From Euborellia annulipes (Eukaryota > Arthropoda > Insecta > Dermaptera > Anisolabididae): a DNA stretch of 64,000 nt. The stretch lies in the NCBI GenBank assembly GCA_023213315.1, contig JAKCPI010031572.1, positions 62,001-126,000 on the forward strand, given 5' to 3'. Under the pieces are notes generated by a model. It was not told the origin of the DNA and made no database searches. It was given only the letters and a program-made list of their open reading frames with translations. The translations under genes and the position numbers were made by a program. The number at the start of each line of letters is the position of its first letter. Position 1 is the first letter of the stretch. Of the stretch, positions 45,000 through 56,248 are shown in pieces.

Positions 45000-45958
45000 C
45001 AAACAGGGAAAAGGTTTAAAGGACTAAGAGAATGAGAAATTCAAAATTTTGTTACAGACAACGGACATGATAGAGAATAAAAAAAATGATGACCTAAGAA
45101 AAAGAGAAAAGACAGGTTTGACTGTATTTTCATTAATTATGTTTTGGGGTTTACTTATGTTTATCAAGAGTCGCGGGAGCGACTCGTCGCCGAGCATGTG
45201 AAAAGCAAAAGAAAGCAAAGAAACTCTTAATACTACCATTTAGTTGATATTCCAATAGATGCCAATGGCCCATTGCATTTAGATGGACGAGTCGTCCCTA
45301 GACTATATTATCAAGAATGATTTTAAATCCTTAATAAAAGATAGGGACGTGAAAAAATATTTTTGAGAAACTTTTCTCTTTCTGGGCGAATATCTCAAAA
45401 AGGTTTTAAGATATCGGAGCCAAATTTTTTTTATATTAAACTAGAATAAATAAGGATTATTTTGAGCACGAATTCAAAAAAAAATTCCAGTCCCCAAAAG
45501 AATGGCAGAGGCTCAAAGTTGAGATTTTGCCGATTTCGGAAGGTCAAAAGTTAGTCTCTTATTTTTCCTTTTTTTTTTTCTTTTTTTTTTTTCTTTTTTT
45601 CATTCTTTTCTTCAATTTTCAAATTTTTAGACAAAGCTACAGGTTTCCCTGCTGGACCGATTTGGATGAAATTTAAAATACAAATAGATACTATCAAAAA
45701 CCCGATACCTTTGATGTAAAATTTCATTTTGGATCAAAAGTGACTTTTTGAGAGGTATTCAAAATTTCAAATTTGTCCTATCTTTAACATGGCGAAAAGA
45801 CAATTTTGACTATTTTGCTCCCTGATGACGTCATCTAGGAACATATCTATTAATATTAGTAATTTTCATCCCTAATGGAATAACAATTTTTAGGATAAAT
45901 CCATTCAGATAGAAATACAATAGATTAACGTGATAAGAAGAAGTGCTACCAACATAAC
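45000..45958. other. Downstream of gypsy, no gene recognised
   Basis: It could hold the degraded 3' end of the gypsy element, but no LTR pair is visible. A pyrimidine run is at 45560-45605. The phrase GCTGGACCGATTTGGATGAA near 45650 is typical of dispersed repeats. Confidence 0.35.
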
Positions 45959-45959
45959 A

Positions 45960-46835
45960 AAAATAAAAATCCTAAAATTTTATAAAATTTGGTGAAATCC
46001 TATGTTTATCGTTTTGAATGGATACCAAACGATGTATTTACATTCTACCAACATAACAAAAATAAAAAACCTAAAATTTTATAAAATTTAGGGAAATCCT
46101 ATGTTTATCGTTTTGAATGGATACCAAACGATGTATTTACATTCTACCAACATAACAAAAATAAAAATCCTAAAATTTTATAAAATTTGGTGAAATCCTA
46201 TGTTTATCGTTTTGAATGGATACTAAACGATGTATTTACATTCTACCAACATAACAAAAATAAAAATCCTAAAATTTTATAAAATTTGGTGAAATCCTAT
46301 GTTTATCGTTTTGAATTAATACCAAATGATGTATTTACATTCTACCAACATAACAAAAATAAAAATCCTAAAATTTTATAAAATTTGGTGAAATCCTATG
46401 TTTATCGTTTTGAATGGATACTAAACGATGTATTTACATTCTACCAACATAACAAAAATAAAAATCCTAAAATTTTATATAATTTAGGGAAATCCTATGT
46501 TTATCGTTTTGAATGGATACCAAACGATGTATTTACATTCTACCAACATAACAAAAATAAAAAACCTAAAATTTTATAAAATTTAGGGAAATCCTATGTT
46601 TATCGTTTTGAATGGATACCAAACGATGTATTTACATTCCACCAACATAACAAAAATAAAAAACCTAAAATTTTATAAAATTTGGTGAAATCCCATGTTT
46701 ATCGTTTTGAATAGATACCAAACGATGTATTTACATTTTACCAACATAACAAAAATAAAAAACCTAAAATTTTATAAAATTTGGTGAAATCCTATGTTTA
46801 TTGTTTTGAATTAATACCAAATGATGTATTTATTT
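45960..46835 (+). repeat. Satellite, 99-bp unit, about nine copies
   Basis: GATACCAAACGATGTATTTA recurs at 46021, 46120, 46219 and so on with an exact 99-bp step. The unit also contains CATAACAAAAATAAAAA and AAATCCTATGTTTATCG. As 99 is divisible by three, open frames pass through several units without meaning. Confidence 0.93.
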
Positions 46836-46945
46836 TTTACTGTTTGGAATGCATATTAAAATATCTATTCATGGGATAACTTAATATTTAATAAACAAAA
46901 ATTATTAAATAATATTTAAATGCAATATTTCACAAAAAGAAGTGA

Positions 46946-47229
46946 AATCTCAGCCAAAAACATCGGAGATGCAAAAAGGGGCGCCTCGCATTATTTTTGC
47001 CCAGCGTCGAGGTGAAATCAAAAAAATGCGCCTCGCTTTTCTGATTTATATAAAAGCGAGGATATATGAAACAAATAAAATTCTGTAGGGGTTTTATTTA
47101 AGTGAAAATATTTCCTCGCTTTTATATAAATCAGAAAAGCGAGGCGCATTTTTTTGATTTCACCTCGACGCTGGGCAAAAATAATGCGAGGCGCCCCTTT
47201 TTGCATCTCCGATGTTTTTGGCTGAGATT
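46946..47229. repeat. Near-perfect inverted repeat, 117-bp arms, 50-bp loop
   Basis: The arms 46946-47062 and 47113-47229 match base for base by eye, starting AATCTCAGCCAAAAACATCG and including GGGGCGCCTCGCATTA. The GC-rich arms contrast with the AT-rich surroundings. It could be a foldback MITE, but no target duplication is clear. Confidence 0.9.
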
Positions 47230-47524
47230 ATAATTATGGGAAAAAATATTATGTCGAGTTAATAAATAAATGAACTTCGAACAAAACTAGTAAAAAAACT
47301 AGAAATGGGACACCCAGAATAGTATACATTTATGACTATTTTCAACTATTAATTCCTAAAATGAAACAGTTATTGTGAATTGACTAAATGGCCCCAATAA
47401 AACATGATATTCTTTATTATTAAGAATACAGTATCAATGATATAATTATTTTAACATATATTTTTTCCACTGACCAATAAAATTCAATTAGCGTAGAATC
47501 ACCCATATATACAGTACTAATCGC

Positions 47525-48048
47525 AAAGCCCGCCTTCGGCGGGCTTTCCGCCTAGCCAGGAGGCTGTGTCCCCTGGACCCCTTTGCTCGCCTTCAGCGAG
47601 CAAGTTTATTCCCAATTTGGGATATTTCTTGTTGCAATGTTAAGATATTAAGGAAGGAGCCAGTGTTCACGCGAGGTTACCGATTGGGAACAGCACAAAA
47701 GGGTCTGTTTATGATTGTTTAAAGGTTCCTCTCTTCGTTTTTCAACTGCTGCGTAGCCCCCACCCCCAGCCCTTAGTCAGGTAGGAAGCTGGTTCACACA
47801 GCACAAAGGACGGTCTTTAATTTCTAGCCAACTTGTTGATTTTGTGTTCCCATATTGAAGAAATTTGATTATAATTAATTTTCCAAAATATTTAAAAGAT
47901 TCAAATTATTACTACGTTACTCCCTGGTCCATGTACTATATGTGTACTTAATTTCAAATGGATTCATTGAAAATTGTGGATTTCTATAGAACATATACAT
48001 ACATATTTACATACATACATACATTTTTCCCATTTCATTTATATATAT
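47525..48048 (+). repeat. Dispersed repeat with GC hairpin (uninterrupted copy of the 660/6745 repeat)
   Basis: AAAGCCCGCCTTCGGCGGGC is a short perfect hairpin at 47525-47546, followed by a second GCTCGCCTTCAGCGAGC hairpin near 47586. From 47860 the sequence matches 660-801 plus 6745-6790 without a break, so it serves as the empty site for the 5.9 kb hAT insertion. Confidence 0.65.
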
Positions 48049-48217
48049 ATGCGAAGATAAGTTTTCTCGGGTTGAGTCGCGTGTGATGTGGAGATTTACT
48101 CGACGTTTCGGCTCTCCTTTTGGAGCCATTTTCAAAAATGGCTCCAAAAGGAGAGCCGAAACGTCGAGTAAATCTCCACATCACCGCGACTCAACCCGAG
48201 AAAACCTATCTTCGCAT
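48049..48217. mobile_element. Minimal inverted dimer core element
   Basis: Two ~84-bp arms meet with almost no spacer. Each carries stem GGCTCC-aaaa-GGAGAGCC, then GAAACGTCGAGTAAATCTCC, facing outward (right core 48142-48165). The CTGAAGAT part is reduced to TTTTCAAAAAT-type sequence. Confidence 0.75.
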
Positions 48218-48689
48218 ACATCCAGTCGCGGAAACCTTCCAGATATATATATATATATATTTTAAAAAATGACGTGTTTATTTAGGTATTAAAGAATATC
48301 TTTTTCTTTCTTTGCTAAATATAATTATAACAAATGAACCAATAAAATGAATGAGTCATTATTAATGAAATAATAAGTAACAAAAAAAAATCAAGTTTGT
48401 TGTTTTTCATTGATTCTAGTAGAGGTATTGCGAAATTTATTATCAAAGTTATTATTATTTCAACACAAAAAATGAAATTTCTTGTTAACGTAAAAAAAGG
48501 AAAGAAACATGATAATTATAACGTGTTAATTGAATAGTCATCTATTAATAAAAAAAAAAAACTTTTTTGGGACAAACATAAGTGGCTTCAAATCAATGAC
48601 CATAATAAATTCCTTGAATTAATGTATGCTTAGTAACTAGAAATGTAATTACTAGAGGCCGGATTTTAAACAAAATGCTTATTGCTGAA
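48218..48689. other. AT-rich, nothing recognised
   Basis: An (AT)n run at 48242-48261, then AT-rich sequence without motifs or supported frames. Confidence 0.4.
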
Positions 48690-49060
48690 TTTTATAAGCA
48701 ACCATTAGATATTTGATTTCTACACGAATTACGAAAAACTAAGTGTATTGAGATTGCTTTACTTTGTTTATGCTTTTTTTGAGTTTTTATGCTTTTTTCC
48801 CCTTTTTGCTTATTTGAACTTATTTTACGAATATTTAGAATTTTTAAAAACGATTCATAACATTATTCAGCAAAAACGATCATGTAAAGCAAATCCTTCG
48901 GCAATTATATAAATCGCGCCTTCCCTACTCTGGCTCGGGCCCCCTGGACTCCCTACTCTGGTTCGGACCCACTGGTCCCCCTATTCTGGCTCGGACCCCT
49001 GGACCGCCTACTCTGGCTCGGGCCCCCTGGACCCTCTACTCTGGTTCGGGCATTTTAGTT
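48690..49060 (+). repeat. Partial copy of the 17203-18436 element, with a GC-rich minisatellite
   Basis: CAACCATTAGATATTTGATT, TTATGCTTTTTT words and GCAAAAACGATCATGTAAAG match 17207-18055 minus the SINE. At 48925-49045 the unit CTACTCTGGCTCGGGCCCCC, about 28 bp, is repeated roughly five times. At 18080 it is present once. Confidence 0.75.
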
Positions 49061-49128
49061 CATTTATTAAAAAATATCTTATCAATGTGATAAATTTTTG
49101 AAAAAATTTTAATGGGGCTATAGTAGGA

Positions 49129-50370
49129 CTGGACGGTAATGGATTTTCATTACCGGCCTAGGTAATGGAAAAAACCGGTTTTTACCGACTTTCGAGAAAA
49201 ACCGGTTTTTACCGAACTTTCGGTAAAAACCGAGTCGTTTTTTTACCGTAGGGCTGTTTTTATCGAATTTTTCTCGTTTTCCATATTTTTATTTGAATTT
49301 TCATCACTTTTATAAAATTATACACTTCACATAAATACAGTAGCATTTCAAAGTCAAATTTTTATATTTCCTTTATGGTCTTTTTTCGCATCTAAAGCCA
49401 TTTAGACCCCATCAGTATTAATTAATTAATTTAAAATGCTTGGTAGCCAATTCAATTGAAATATATTTTTCTCGCTTGTAATGGGAAGAGAACCCGGGAC
49501 CTCAGGTACACCCACAAGATATGAACCCCAGGAAGAATATTTTTTAATATATTCCAAAAATCCTTTCAAAATAAGGAATTTAAGAAATAAGTATAATTAT
49601 CAAAACTTTTTTAAATACGTAGGTATTTAAAAAAAAAATTTTAGACAAACATGCTTGAAGTGACGGGGGAGCGGAAGGGGAGGGCTAACACCACTTCCTT
49701 TCTTCTCTTTGTCAGTCTCTCTCTCCGACACTCAGAGGCAAGCAATAAAATTTATTATAAGCCTACATTTTATAAGCTTTGTTTTTTTTTCTGCTAAAAA
49801 AAAATAAAAAGAAATTTTTGCCCCATTGATATAAAAATTTAATTTTAATTAAATATAGCCTATCATGTTCTATATATCATTGAAATCAGAAAAAAATTTC
49901 CAGTTTAATTAATCTACTTAGACTTGAGAAAATTACAGATATTAAATTTATTATTATAATTAATTTTATTATTTTTATTATATTCGTTTCTCTCTTTTTT
50001 CTTTAATCGATTAAGAAAAATAATTTTTGCACAGCCCAACCCTTCTCTCCTTATCTTTGAAAAAGTTGGACACCTCGAGTTAAAAATTTGATGGAAATTG
50101 GAATTTAACCTCAGAGTAAGACTATGATGAACTAAAAATGATCCCCCCCCCCTCTTCCACAATTTTTGAGTTTTGAATTCGCCCCCAATATACAGTTTGA
50201 TGACATTTTAAATGGAGGGACTGCATCATTTTGAGTTGATCATAGTCTTTTATATTCTACTCTGAGCTTAAATTCCAATTTTCATCAAATTTGCACTAGT
50301 GGGGGCCAAGTTATTCAAAACTCAAAAATTGGGGGAGGGGCCCGGGATCAATTTGAGTCGATCATAGCAC
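49129..50370 (-). mobile_element. Partial reverse copy of the 4.6 kb hAT-like element
   Basis: It begins at the terminus TAGGACTGGACGGTAATGG and runs through a short CGGTAAAAACCGG array, SINE-B (49375-49530) and AT-rich interior to one unit of the ~120-bp repeat. The other end is missing. Confidence 0.75.
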
Positions 50371-50854
50371 TAAAACCCAGAATCGGCCAACATAGGCATT
50401 ATAGGCGCTAACAAATGCCTCTTATTTTATTTAGAATTTCATGAAACGTATACATATCATATTGGCCTAAATTTTAAGCCATAAATTAAAAAAGGCAAAT
50501 AGGGCGAAATCCGAGCCCTACTCATAACACAAGTAGAGGAAAAAACTCAAAAACTAAAAACTCTTAAAAGGAAGGTCCGCCGCAGGCTGACTTAAGCCCA
50601 AAGCTTTTCAACTAGGGGCGCACAGTGAGCTGAAATAGGAAAAAAGCGGCCAAAATTCGAAAAATGAACTTCAAAATATAAAAACAACGTATTGCACACC
50701 AATAATAGTCTATATGTGGACCTCAGGACAATAATTCATTTTTTTTTTACCCAACCCAAACCCGAGTTATAGAGCGCCAAAGAGGGCATGAAAACTTAGT
50801 AACTTTTTAATAAGATTTAAACTTTCGACCGTTGGTTCTCGTTGAAACATTTTG
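50371..50854. other. No gene recognised
   Basis: Moderately AT-rich sequence without motifs, repeats shared with other parts, or splice-bounded frames. Confidence 0.35.
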
Positions 50855-51684
50855 TAAATTAAAATTAAATATACAAATTAAACACTAGGTTATTTGTTTC
50901 AAAGGTTTTATTAATTGAATTGTCGAAATACGTATCAATTTTTACTTTCTCTTACCTATGTATATATGTAATATATATATAGAGAGAAAGTATTGGATTC
51001 ATGTCAAAAATTAGATGTCGAGATTTTGATGGATCTTCACGTTTTGAGGTCCCCTGAATCCAAAAAAGTGGTTTTCGCGACATGGTCTGTCTGTGTGTGT
51101 GTCTGTGTGTCTGTGTGTGTGTGTCTGTGTGTGTTCAATTTTAAGCATGAAGGAATTGAGCTAGGAGGATGAAATTTTATATTTAAGTTAAATACTTCCC
51201 GGGACCGGAAAAATAAGCTTTTAATCAAAATCGGCCAAAGAGTACTAGTACTTTACTGATGTACTTTTTCAGTTTTTTTCGATTTTCTCAAAATTCGCTC
51301 TAACGATTTTGATTAAAATTCAAAAATCAATTATTTTTTAGATGCTCTTTCAAATGTATATTCTCGTTTTGCCCTCAAAATTGTTTGAAGCACACTTTAC
51401 TCTTGTATTTCATAGGAAAGATAGGAGAAATGGTTGCCATGGTAACAAAATATAAATATTTTCCCATGTTTATAAATTTTACATCTTAAATTTCTAATAT
51501 ATTGGCGGAAACTAAATATATTTCGACACAAAAAATCTGGTGTGACAAGCACAGAACACAACTTTCGATTACCGAAGGTAAGAGAAAGTTGTGTGCTGTG
51601 CGCCAGTCACACCAGATTTTTTAATTAATAAAACCTTTGAAACAAATAACCTAGTGTTTAATTTGTATATTTAATTTTAATTTA
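50855..51684. repeat. Perfect 62-bp inverted repeat flanking a hairpin-ended element
   Basis: Left 50855-50916 and right 51623-51684 are exact complements by eye (TTAAACACTAGGTTATTTGT within). The 1 kb-family element at 50942-51622 fills the loop and its hairpin abuts the right arm. Confidence 0.9.
50942..51622 (+). mobile_element. Hairpin-ended element, copy 4 (subfamily 1, short)
   Basis: TTACTTTCTCTTACC start, GGATCTTCACGTTTTGAGG, GTGGTTTTCGCGACATGG, X-box word at 51433-51446, then a shortcut to the terminal hairpin. About 300 bp of the subfamily 2 middle is absent. Confidence 0.8.
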
Positions 51685-51980
51685 GTAGAATTTTTTTTCA
51701 TGTATTAATATTTATCCAATTTTAATGAATTTTTTTTCATATCATAGATTAATTAATCTTCTTTCTGAAAATATTTTTGTTTTACTTGTATTTCCGTTAT
51801 TTATTTTTAAATAAATTTTTTTTGTAAGTAAAAAAAAAAAGCAATATAAATTTTTTTCTATTTCAAAAAAGTATATGCGCATCCTCGTGCCTTCTAACGA
51901 AATCAATAAATTCTGAAACTAAAATACATGTAGAACATAATTGCATTGGAACTTTCTGCCCGCCTATTTTTTATTAATAT

Positions 51981-52892
51981 TTTTACTTTCTCTTAGCCTA
52001 TATATGAAATATATATAGAGAGAAAGTATTGCGATCATGTCAAAAATTCGATGTCGAGATTTTGATGGATATACATGTTTTGAGGTCCCCTGAGTCCAAA
52101 AAAAGTGGGTCCCGCAAATTGGTCTGTGTGGGGGTGCGTGTGTGCGTCTGTGTGTGTGGACAGATTTTTAGCATGAAGGAATTGAGCTACCGGATTGAAA
52201 TTTTATATTTAACTAAGGTACCTTTGAAGAATCTCAAAATAAGCTTTTGAACAAAATCGGCCAAAAAGTACTAGTACTTTACTGATGTACTTTTTCAGTT
52301 TTTTTCGATTTTCTCAAAATTCCCTCCAAGGATTTTTTTTTAAATTCATAAATGAACTATTTTTTAGATGCTCTTTAAAATGTATATTCTCATTTTGCCG
52401 TTGAAATCTTCTGAAGACCACTTTACTCTTGTTCTTCATAGGAAAGATAGAAATGGTTGCCATGGTAACGGAATTTAAATCTTTTTCTTTTTATTAGATT
52501 AAAAATCAATTATTATTTAAATTCCCATTTTACTTTTATTTTAATTTATTTGTGTCTTTAATTGTTTCAAAGAAAACATATATGTCTCTCTCTCACTTGC
52601 AAACATTATCGTCTCTCTCTACTCTTTTTAAATTCCCTTTCCACCTTATCTTCGCATAGGAACAATGTTAATTTCCTATAGGGATTTGTATGTTAATTTC
52701 GATTCAAAAGGGGGTCCCATAGTTTATTTGAAGCAGTCAACATTTAAAATGCAAGTTTGAAACTAAGGTGCTATCGGAAACTAAATATATCTCGACACAA
52801 AAAATCTGGTGTGACCAGCACAGTGCGCAACTTTCTCTTACCGAAGGGTAAGAGAAAGTTGTGTGCTGTGCGCCAGTCACACCAGATTTTTT
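51981..52892 (+). mobile_element. Hairpin-ended element, copy 5 (subfamily 2)
   Basis: Full-length type with GATATACATGTTTTGAGG, GGGTCCCGCAAATTGGTCTG, X-box word at 52456-52469 and a complete terminal hairpin. A ~100-bp gap lies after GGGGTCCCATAG compared with copy 1. Confidence 0.82.
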
Positions 52893-53345
52893 TAATTTTA
52901 TTTCTGTCTTTAATTGTTCCGAGAAATCACATATCTCTCTCTCTCTCTCACTTGTAAACATTATCGTCTGTCTCTCCGCCTTCTCTCATAGGCCTAATGT
53001 TAATTTCCTATAGGGATTTGTATGTTAATTTCGATTCAAAAGGGGGTCCCCTTTGAAACTTTTTACGCATTTAAAATTTTTTTTTCCAATTCTTATGAAA
53101 TTTTCTATTTATTTACGATTCTATATTGTGTATAAAATGTCCAAATATGAGATTAAAATTTTGAAAAATAACCATAGTTTATTTCAAGCAGTCAACATTT
53201 AAAATGCAAGTTTGAAACTAAGGTGCTATGGGAAACTAAATATATCTCGACACAAAAAATCTGGTGTGACCAGCACGGTGCACAACTTTCTCTTACCGAA
53301 GGGTAAGAGAAAGTTGTGTGTTGTGCGCCAGTCACACCAGATTTT
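52893..53345 (+). mobile_element. Hairpin-ended element, copy 6 (3' part)
   Basis: Directly abuts copy 5. It has the TCTGTCTTTAATTGTTCC stretch through to a complete hairpin, while the first half including the X-box is missing. It may be a tandem duplication with loss. Confidence 0.75.
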
Positions 53346-53700
53346 TATAATTAAATCGGCAGAAAAACAAATGATTTCCCTCAATTGATATGAAAAGGCT
53401 ACGCTATATCGCTATATATATTGTTCAAAAGAGTTGGTTTATGGCCTATCATAAAAGACCCTCAGAACCCTGTCTCAGGTAAATTCACACAGACACTGTA
53501 TATGTAGTGGTGAGTCGATTGGGCTGCCTAACTAATAGGCGTCTTTTAAACCTGTTAGGGAGCAAATGTTTATGTTCGCCATGGTACCTGCGGGGGAGGG
53601 GTTGCCAATCAATGTGGTTACGCCACTGATTCCGGGTAATTAGTTGATTTGTATATTATATAGTTTGTTATAATTATTTTCATTTTTTCGATCAAAGGGA
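53346..53700. other. No gene recognised
   Basis: Short AT-rich interval with no motif, repeat or frame that can be supported. Confidence 0.35.
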
Positions 53701-54262
53701 TTGTATAAAATTACAAACATCTATCTATATCTATCTATAAGTTTTTCTAAAAAAAGAAGCAATATTATCTATAAATATGCCATTAATTCCATTGAGCTGA
53801 ATAGAGAAAATTTAAGGACTTGGGGGGTCTTATTTGACTCCCAATTATCTTTCGATTTATATATTAACGACATCGTTAATAAAGGATATATAATGTTAGG
53901 GTTTCTTAAAAGAAATTCGAAAGTTTTTAAAGAGGTTACAACTCTTAAAAGACTCTATTTTGCTCTAGTCAGATCTAAACTAGAGTTTGTACCTCGGATC
54001 TGGTCTCCAATCACCAATGTGCAAATAAACATAGTGGAAGGAGTACAAAAGAAATTCCTGAAATATTTATTTTGGAAAGAAATAGGATTAGCTGGTGCTC
54101 CGGTGGGATATCCGGAGCTATTAGATATGTTAAAATGAATAGCATTGCCGAGAGGAGAAGGGACGATTTCATTAAAAACCTGTATAATCTGCTGGGACTA
54201 CCCTAATTTACTGGCCAAAATAGGCTTCAGGGTTCCAGCATTTTCCCTTAGAACTGGGTCCC
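53701..54262 (+). pseudogene. Non-LTR retrotransposon, 3' RT fragment
   Basis: The reading WGVLFDSQLSFDLYINDIVN...LVRSKLEFVPRIWSPI...IVEGVQKKFLKYL matches the thumb region of Jockey/CR1-like RT. Then, in another frame, SIAERRRDDFIKNLYNLLGL follows. The catalytic core is absent and the frame shifts near 54120. It is a different lineage from the 42.9 kb LINE. Confidence 0.7.
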
Positions 54263-54263
54263 T

Positions 54264-55030
54264 TTTTACTTTCTCTTACCTCTATAATAATAATAATAAT
54301 AAGCTTTATTTAATCATTATATTACATTAAATTTCATAAATTATCCGTACACATAGAGTACATTTTAAAAAAGCTTAAGCTTACCTCTATATATATGTTA
54401 ATATATAGAGATAGAAAGTATTGGATTCATGTCAAAAATTCGATGTCGAGATTTTGATGGATCTTCACGTTTTGAGGTCCCCTGAATCCAAAAAAGTGGT
54501 TTTCGCGACATGGTCTGTCTGTCTGTGTGTGTGTGTGTGTGTGTGTTCAATTTTAAGCATGAAGGAATTGAGCTAGGAAGTTGAAATTTTATATTTAAGT
54601 TAAACACCCCCCCGGACCGACAAAATAAGCTTTTAATCAAAATCGGCCAAAGAGTACTAGTACTTGACTGATGTACTTTTTCGGTTTTTTTCGATTTTCT
54701 CAAAATTCGCTCTAACGATTTTGATTAAAATTCAAAAATCCATTATTTTTTAGATGCTCTTTCAAATGTATATTCTCATTTTGCAATTGAAATCTTCTGA
54801 AGACCACTTTACTTTTGTATTTCATAGGGAAGATAAGAGAAATGGTTGCCATGGTAACAAAATATAAATATTTTCCCATACTTATAAATTTTACATCTGA
54901 ATTCATATGTTCCGTACTGTCGGGAACTAAATATATGTCGACACAAAAATCTGGTGTGACAAGCACAGTACACAACTTTCGATTACCGAAGAAGAGAAAG
55001 TTGTGTGCTGTGCGCCAGTCACATCAGATT
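54264..55030 (+). mobile_element. Hairpin-ended element, copy 7 (subfamily 1) with a 94-bp insertion
   Basis: TTTTTACTTTCTCTTACCTC start, X-box word at 54845-54858, hairpin with ACATCAGATT variant. Bases 54286-54379 are inserted, flanked by an exact 11-bp duplication CTTACCTCTAT (54275-54285; 54380-54390). The insert starts (AAT)n and reads like a reversed LINE 3' end. Confidence 0.8.
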
Positions 55031-55037
55031 TTTTTTT

Positions 55038-55490
55038 ATTTTTTCACAATTTTTTCACTGATTTTCTACATATTCCACCTCACCCTTCCTTAAACATCCC
55101 TCAAATAAAAAAAAAATATATATAGGATAAAGTGGGTGTGGTGTGTGTGATTCCGAAGCCCACTCAAGCTCAAACTTGGACAAGAAGTAATTTCTACTCC
55201 TTTAGATAAAATATGGAAATAGGAGGACATAGAAGAAACCGTATATTTAACTTTAAATTTGTAAAGATCAGCCCAAAAAATGAAGTTACAGCTGCATATT
55301 TGCCAATTTGACCAACTGTGCAGCGAGGAGCTGTGAATCTTACATCTTCTTGCAAGGGCTTCGGAATCGCTCACACCCACCCGCTTTATCCTATATATTT
55401 TTTTTTAGTTGAGGGATGTTTAACGAAGGGTGAGGTGGGTCTGTCAGCTCGAATATGTAGAACATCAGTGAAAAAATTGTAAAAAAATCA
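55038..55490. repeat. Inverted repeat with ~130-bp arms
   Basis: TTCACTGATTTTCTACATAT ... CACCTCACCCTTCCTTAAAC ... TATATAGGATAAAG returns in complement at 55340-55490 (GGGATGTTTAACGAAGGGTG). It directly follows copy 7's hairpin. Confidence 0.8.
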
Positions 55491-55584
55491 GAAAAAAATG
55501 ATAATTTTTAATGATTTTTTTGCATTTTAAGCGACAGAATCCTCCCCCCATACCCCCCCCCCCATGAATCCAGATGTTAATGTT

Positions 55585-55800
55585 TTTTAACTTTTCACTT
55601 CTCTAGACCTTCTGAAGAAATTTTGAGGCTGAAAAATTCCTTTTCATCCCTCCAAATTTGATAATTAACGAAAAGGGGTGGAAGTAAATAGGAGGCTCTC
55701 CCCCGAAAACGGTACGTGGTGGGGGAAAACGGAGGTCATATTTGGATTCAGAAGGTCATTTTACATAAGAATCTGAAGGAATTATCTCGGGGCAGGAAAA
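55585..55800 (+). repeat. Dispersed repeat shared with 6125-6370
   Basis: Same order of words as at 6125-6370, including GGGGGAAAACGGAGGTCATA and GAATTATCTCGG. Confidence 0.65.
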
Positions 55801-55879
55801 AAGTTTCATTTTGCCGCAAAGTGTATTCTGTTAATTACACCAGAAATGTTCTTTTTTAGCTCTCGATCACATGGTGGAT

Positions 55880-56248
55880 AATCGTTAGAACGAATTTTGA
55901 GAAAATCGAAAAAAAAAAAATGAAAAAGTACATCAGTAAAGTACTAGTACTCTTTGGCCGATTTTGTTCTAAAGCTTCGTGTCACGTGCCAGGGGGGTAC
56001 TTTAATTAAATATAAAATTTCAACCTCCTAGCTCTTTTCGTTATTGAGATATTTTGTTCACAAAACACACCCACCCCCACTCCCACCCCACCCCCACCGA
56101 GACAGACCATGTTGCATAAACCATTTTTTTGACTCAGGGGATCTCAAAACGTGTATATCCATCAAAATCTTGACATCAAATTTAATACATGAAACCAAAT
56201 ATTTTCTCTCTATATATATATTACATGTATAGGTAAGAGAAAGTAAAA
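55880..56248 (-). mobile_element. Hairpin-ended element, copy 8 (5' part, reverse)
   Basis: On the minus strand it starts TTTTTACTTTCTCTTACC and ends near the AGTACTAGTACTTTACTGAT / TTTTCGATTTTCTCAAAAT region. The X-box and hairpin are missing. GTGGGTGTGTTTTG replaces the (GT)n run. Confidence 0.7.

Larger units (their letters stand above)
37650..45000 (+). mobile_element. Decayed Ty3/gypsy retrotransposon, interrupted three times
   Basis: The order is gag, CCHC knuckles, protease, reverse transcriptase, RNase H, integrase fragments and integrase tail. That is Ty3/gypsy order, since integrase follows RNase H. Insertions are an RTE LINE (37.9-39.2 kb), a small inverted element (40839-41034) and a Jockey-like LINE (42.66-44.69 kb). 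Stops and frameshifts break every domain. No LTR pair could be identified, so both termini may be lost. It is not expected to be active. Confidence 0.85.

Noticed and set aside
45000..45240. 3' LTR of the gypsy element
   Set aside because: No matching 5' LTR, no TG...CA pair and no clear polypurine tract or duplication were found.
46385..46579. Open frame of two 33-residue repeats
   Set aside because: This is the 99-bp satellite read in one frame. Neighbouring units break it.
47525..47546. Bacterial-style terminator or CRISPR-type repeat from the GC hairpin GCCCGCCTTCGGCGGGC
   Set aside because: The setting is eukaryotic repeat DNA. No T-run termination context and no regularly spaced repeats.
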